Shown here: one piece after another, positions 6,538-7,908 of the stretch
Numbering within the stretch: position 1 is the stretch's first letter
Layout: each line of letters starts with the position of its first letter
Made by a program: the position numbers and the translations under genes
Assembly: GCA_031259185.1 (NCBI GenBank)
Contig: JAIRLV010000081.1
Coordinates: 1 to 7,908, forward strand
Source of the DNA: Elusimicrobiota bacterium
GTDB lineage: Bacteria; RUG730
Length of the DNA: 7,908 nucleotides
Reading direction: 5' to 3'
The notes under the pieces: model-generated
The model's database searches: none
What the model saw: only the letters and a program-made list of their open reading frames with translations
What the model was told of the DNA's origin: nothing

Positions 6538-7641
6538 ATGAAAAATTTTGATTTTTTGACAATTGCGCCTAGTCGTGTGATTGCAGATATAAATTTATTT
6601 CAAAGAAATTTGTTAGAAAAATACAAATTTGTATTTGGAAATAATCCTGTTTTAATTGTTAGAGATGATGTTTTATCCAAATTTAATGATAAAATTACAA
6701 AAGTTTTTAATAATAAAGATTCTATTATTCAATGTAATGAAGAATGTTCCCAAAAAGAAATATCCAGAATCGTAGAAATAATAAAAACAAAAAATATTAG
6801 CTCAATTGTTGGAATGGGTGGAGGAAAGGCTATTGATATTGCAAAAGCAGTTGCTAACTTTGTTAATCTAGCGATTATAACAATTCCAACAAGCTCTGCT
6901 ACTGGAGCATGTAGTAGCGCTTTATCTACAATTTACACAGAAGATGGAAATATTGACAAAGATAGAGATATAATTTTTACTGCATCGCCAAATTTTGTTT
7001 TTATAGATTATGATTTAATTTTGGATGAACCTAGGAAATTTGTCATTTTTGGCATTACAGATTCTTTAGCAAAATATTATGAATCTTTTGCTTTTACAAA
7101 TGGCAAATCAAATGACATATTCACGCAAACTGCTTTGAATCTAGCAGAAAATATAAAGAAGACTATTTTCCAAATTCATGAAAAGGCAATATCCGATTTT
7201 GATAATAAAATTTTATCTGATGAATTAAAGCATATCTTTAAGATTAATCTTGTTTTAGCGCCTCTTATTGGTGGACTTGGTGGTGAAGGTTGCAGAGTTT
7301 GCATAAGTCATGCAGTAAACAATTCTTTAACACAAATAAAAAAAATTAGACAAAAAAAATTTATGCATGGCGAACAAGTCGCTTTTGGAAATTTATTGCA
7401 ATTATATTTAGATAAAAGAGTAAATGCAAAACAAGAATTAAAAGAGCTATTAAACTTATATAAAAAACTGGGTTTAATGAAAGATTTTGATTATTTTAGG
7501 GTAAAATTAGACCAAAATGATATAGATGTTTTTATGAATCATATTTATTCAGATTCAGAAAGTTTAAAAAATATGCCTAGAGCTATATCAAAGCAAGAAT
7601 TACTTGAATGTATGAAACACTTCAAAATGTTAATGTTTTAA
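6538..7641 (+). CDS. Iron-containing alcohol dehydrogenase, GldA/HcxA (YbdH)-like
   Basis: A 367-residue cytosolic NAD(P)-dependent oxidoreductase of the metal-dependent (type III) alcohol dehydrogenase family. The dinucleotide-binding part carries 'VGMGGGKAIDIAKA' (91-104) and 'IPTSSATGACSSALSTIYT' (116-134). The three metal ligands are in place: Asp175 ('GITDSLAKYYE'), His258 ('SHAVNNSLT') and His277 ('MHGEQVAFG'). Length is normal. The Asp in the 'STDAP' motif of true glycerol dehydrogenases, reported to contact glycerol, is Gly123 here. Overall the motifs ('SLAKYYE', 'SESLKNMP' near the C-terminus) resemble E. coli HcxA/YbdH at least as much as GldA, so the substrate is uncertain: a hydroxycarboxylate or oxoacid is as plausible as glycerol. 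The start at ATG 6538 is chosen over an in-frame TTG at 6526 because TTGAG (6526-6530) can act as a weak ribosome site 7 bases upstream and nothing precedes the TTG. Confidence 0.85.
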   Translation: MKNFDFLTIAPSRVIADINLFQRNLLEKYKFVFGNNPVLIVRDDVLSKFNDKITKVFNNKDSIIQCNEECSQKEISRIVEIIKTKNISSIVGMGGGKAIDIAKAVANFVNLAIITIPTSSATGACSSALSTIYTEDGNIDKDRDIIFTASPNFVFIDYDLILDEPRKFVIFGITDSLAKYYESFAFTNGKSNDIFTQTALNLAENIKKTIFQIHEKAISDFDNKILSDELKHIFKINLVLAPLIGGLGGEGCRVCISHAVNNSLTQIKKIRQKKFMHGEQVAFGNLLQLYLDKRVNAKQELKELLNLYKKLGLMKDFDYFRVKLDQNDIDVFMNHIYSDSESLKNMPRAISKQELLECMKHFKMLMF

Positions 7642-7719
7642 AATTTCAATCCAATAAATATATCAGTAAATCTCAATCAATAGTTTATTAACGCTCATAT
7701 TACCAAAAATATTAATTAT

Positions 7720-7747
7720 AAAAATTAAAAATTTATATTTAATTTTT
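7720..7747. terminator. Possible weak bidirectional terminator between convergent genes
   Basis: AAAAATTAAA (7720-7729) and TTTAATTTTT (7738-7747) are exact reverse complements around an 8-base loop. On either strand the second arm ends in five T. The site lies between the convergent dehydrogenase and folK genes and overlaps the last codons of folK. With only A-T pairs the hairpin is weak and could be chance in this A/T-rich DNA. No better terminator is seen in the 83-base gap (7642-7724). Confidence 0.25.
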
Positions 7748-7908
7748 CACAAATATAATTATCATTTAAATTTTCTAAAATTTCAATTACAGTTTTATTT
7801 AATACTGGGTGAGTCCAATTTGGATAAATTTCTGCTAATGGATATAAAACAAATTTTCTTTCATGTAATTTTGGATGAGGTAAATTCAAAAAATTATCTA
7901 TATTTATA
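7725..7908 (-). CDS. folK: FolK (HPPK), C-terminal 60 residues only
   Basis: The minus-strand frame enters from the right edge and ends at a TAA (7727-7725). The 60 visible residues contain the conserved block 'LPHPKLHERKFVLYPLAEI', followed by 'YPNWTHPVLNKTVIEILENL', the typical end of 2-amino-4-hydroxy-6-hydroxymethyldihydropteridine pyrophosphokinase. This cytosolic enzyme moves pyrophosphate from ATP to the pterin in folate synthesis. The His of 'PHP' and the Arg of 'HER' correspond to the ATP-contacting His115 and Arg121 of the E. coli enzyme. About the first 100 residues, including the Mg2+-binding 'DLD' motif, lie outside the window. It converges on the dehydrogenase gene. Whether it is fused to another folate enzyme such as FolB cannot be seen. 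Confidence 0.9.
   Translation of the reverse strand, partial: INIDNFLNLPHPKLHERKFVLYPLAEIYPNWTHPVLNKTVIEILENLNDNYICEKLNINF

Overview
The window is a very AT-rich stretch of bacterial chromosome. Coding DNA looks like roughly a quarter G+C and the gaps are poorer still. It carries six protein genes, two of them cut by the window edges. TamB, an envelope protein found only in cells with an outer membrane, points to a diderm bacterium. Strong GGAGG-type ribosome sites, TAA as the stop codon of all six genes, and long A or T runs inside intact genes fit a low-GC lineage. Fusobacteriota, Brachyspira, low-GC Elusimicrobiota or Campylobacterota are possibilities, but I cannot choose between them from this sequence. 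I see no insertion sequence, phage gene, CRISPR array, rRNA or tRNA.

Layout. At the left edge is the C-terminal 792 residues of a TamB-like protein on the plus strand. It converges, across 43 bases, on a minus-strand gene for an NhaP2-type cation/proton antiporter. A 311-base, almost pure A/T gap separates this antiporter from a divergent plus-strand unit: a CorC/HlyC/TlyC-family membrane protein followed 47 bases later by the riboflavin synthase alpha-type subunit. After a 221-base gap with its own likely promoter comes an iron-containing alcohol dehydrogenase of the GldA/HcxA (YbdH) type. At the right edge is the C-terminal 60 residues of FolK (HPPK) on the minus strand, converging on the dehydrogenase gene.

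Functionally this is a mixed housekeeping region. The antiporter and the CorC-like protein both act on inner-membrane cation balance and share one divergent regulatory gap. Riboflavin synthase makes the flavin precursor and FolK acts in folate synthesis, but the other genes of both pathways lie elsewhere. I found no clear sign of a novel multi-gene system. The points most worth a second look are the dehydrogenase's lost substrate Asp, the short antiporter beside a CorC-domain protein, and the unusual C-terminal tail on TamB.
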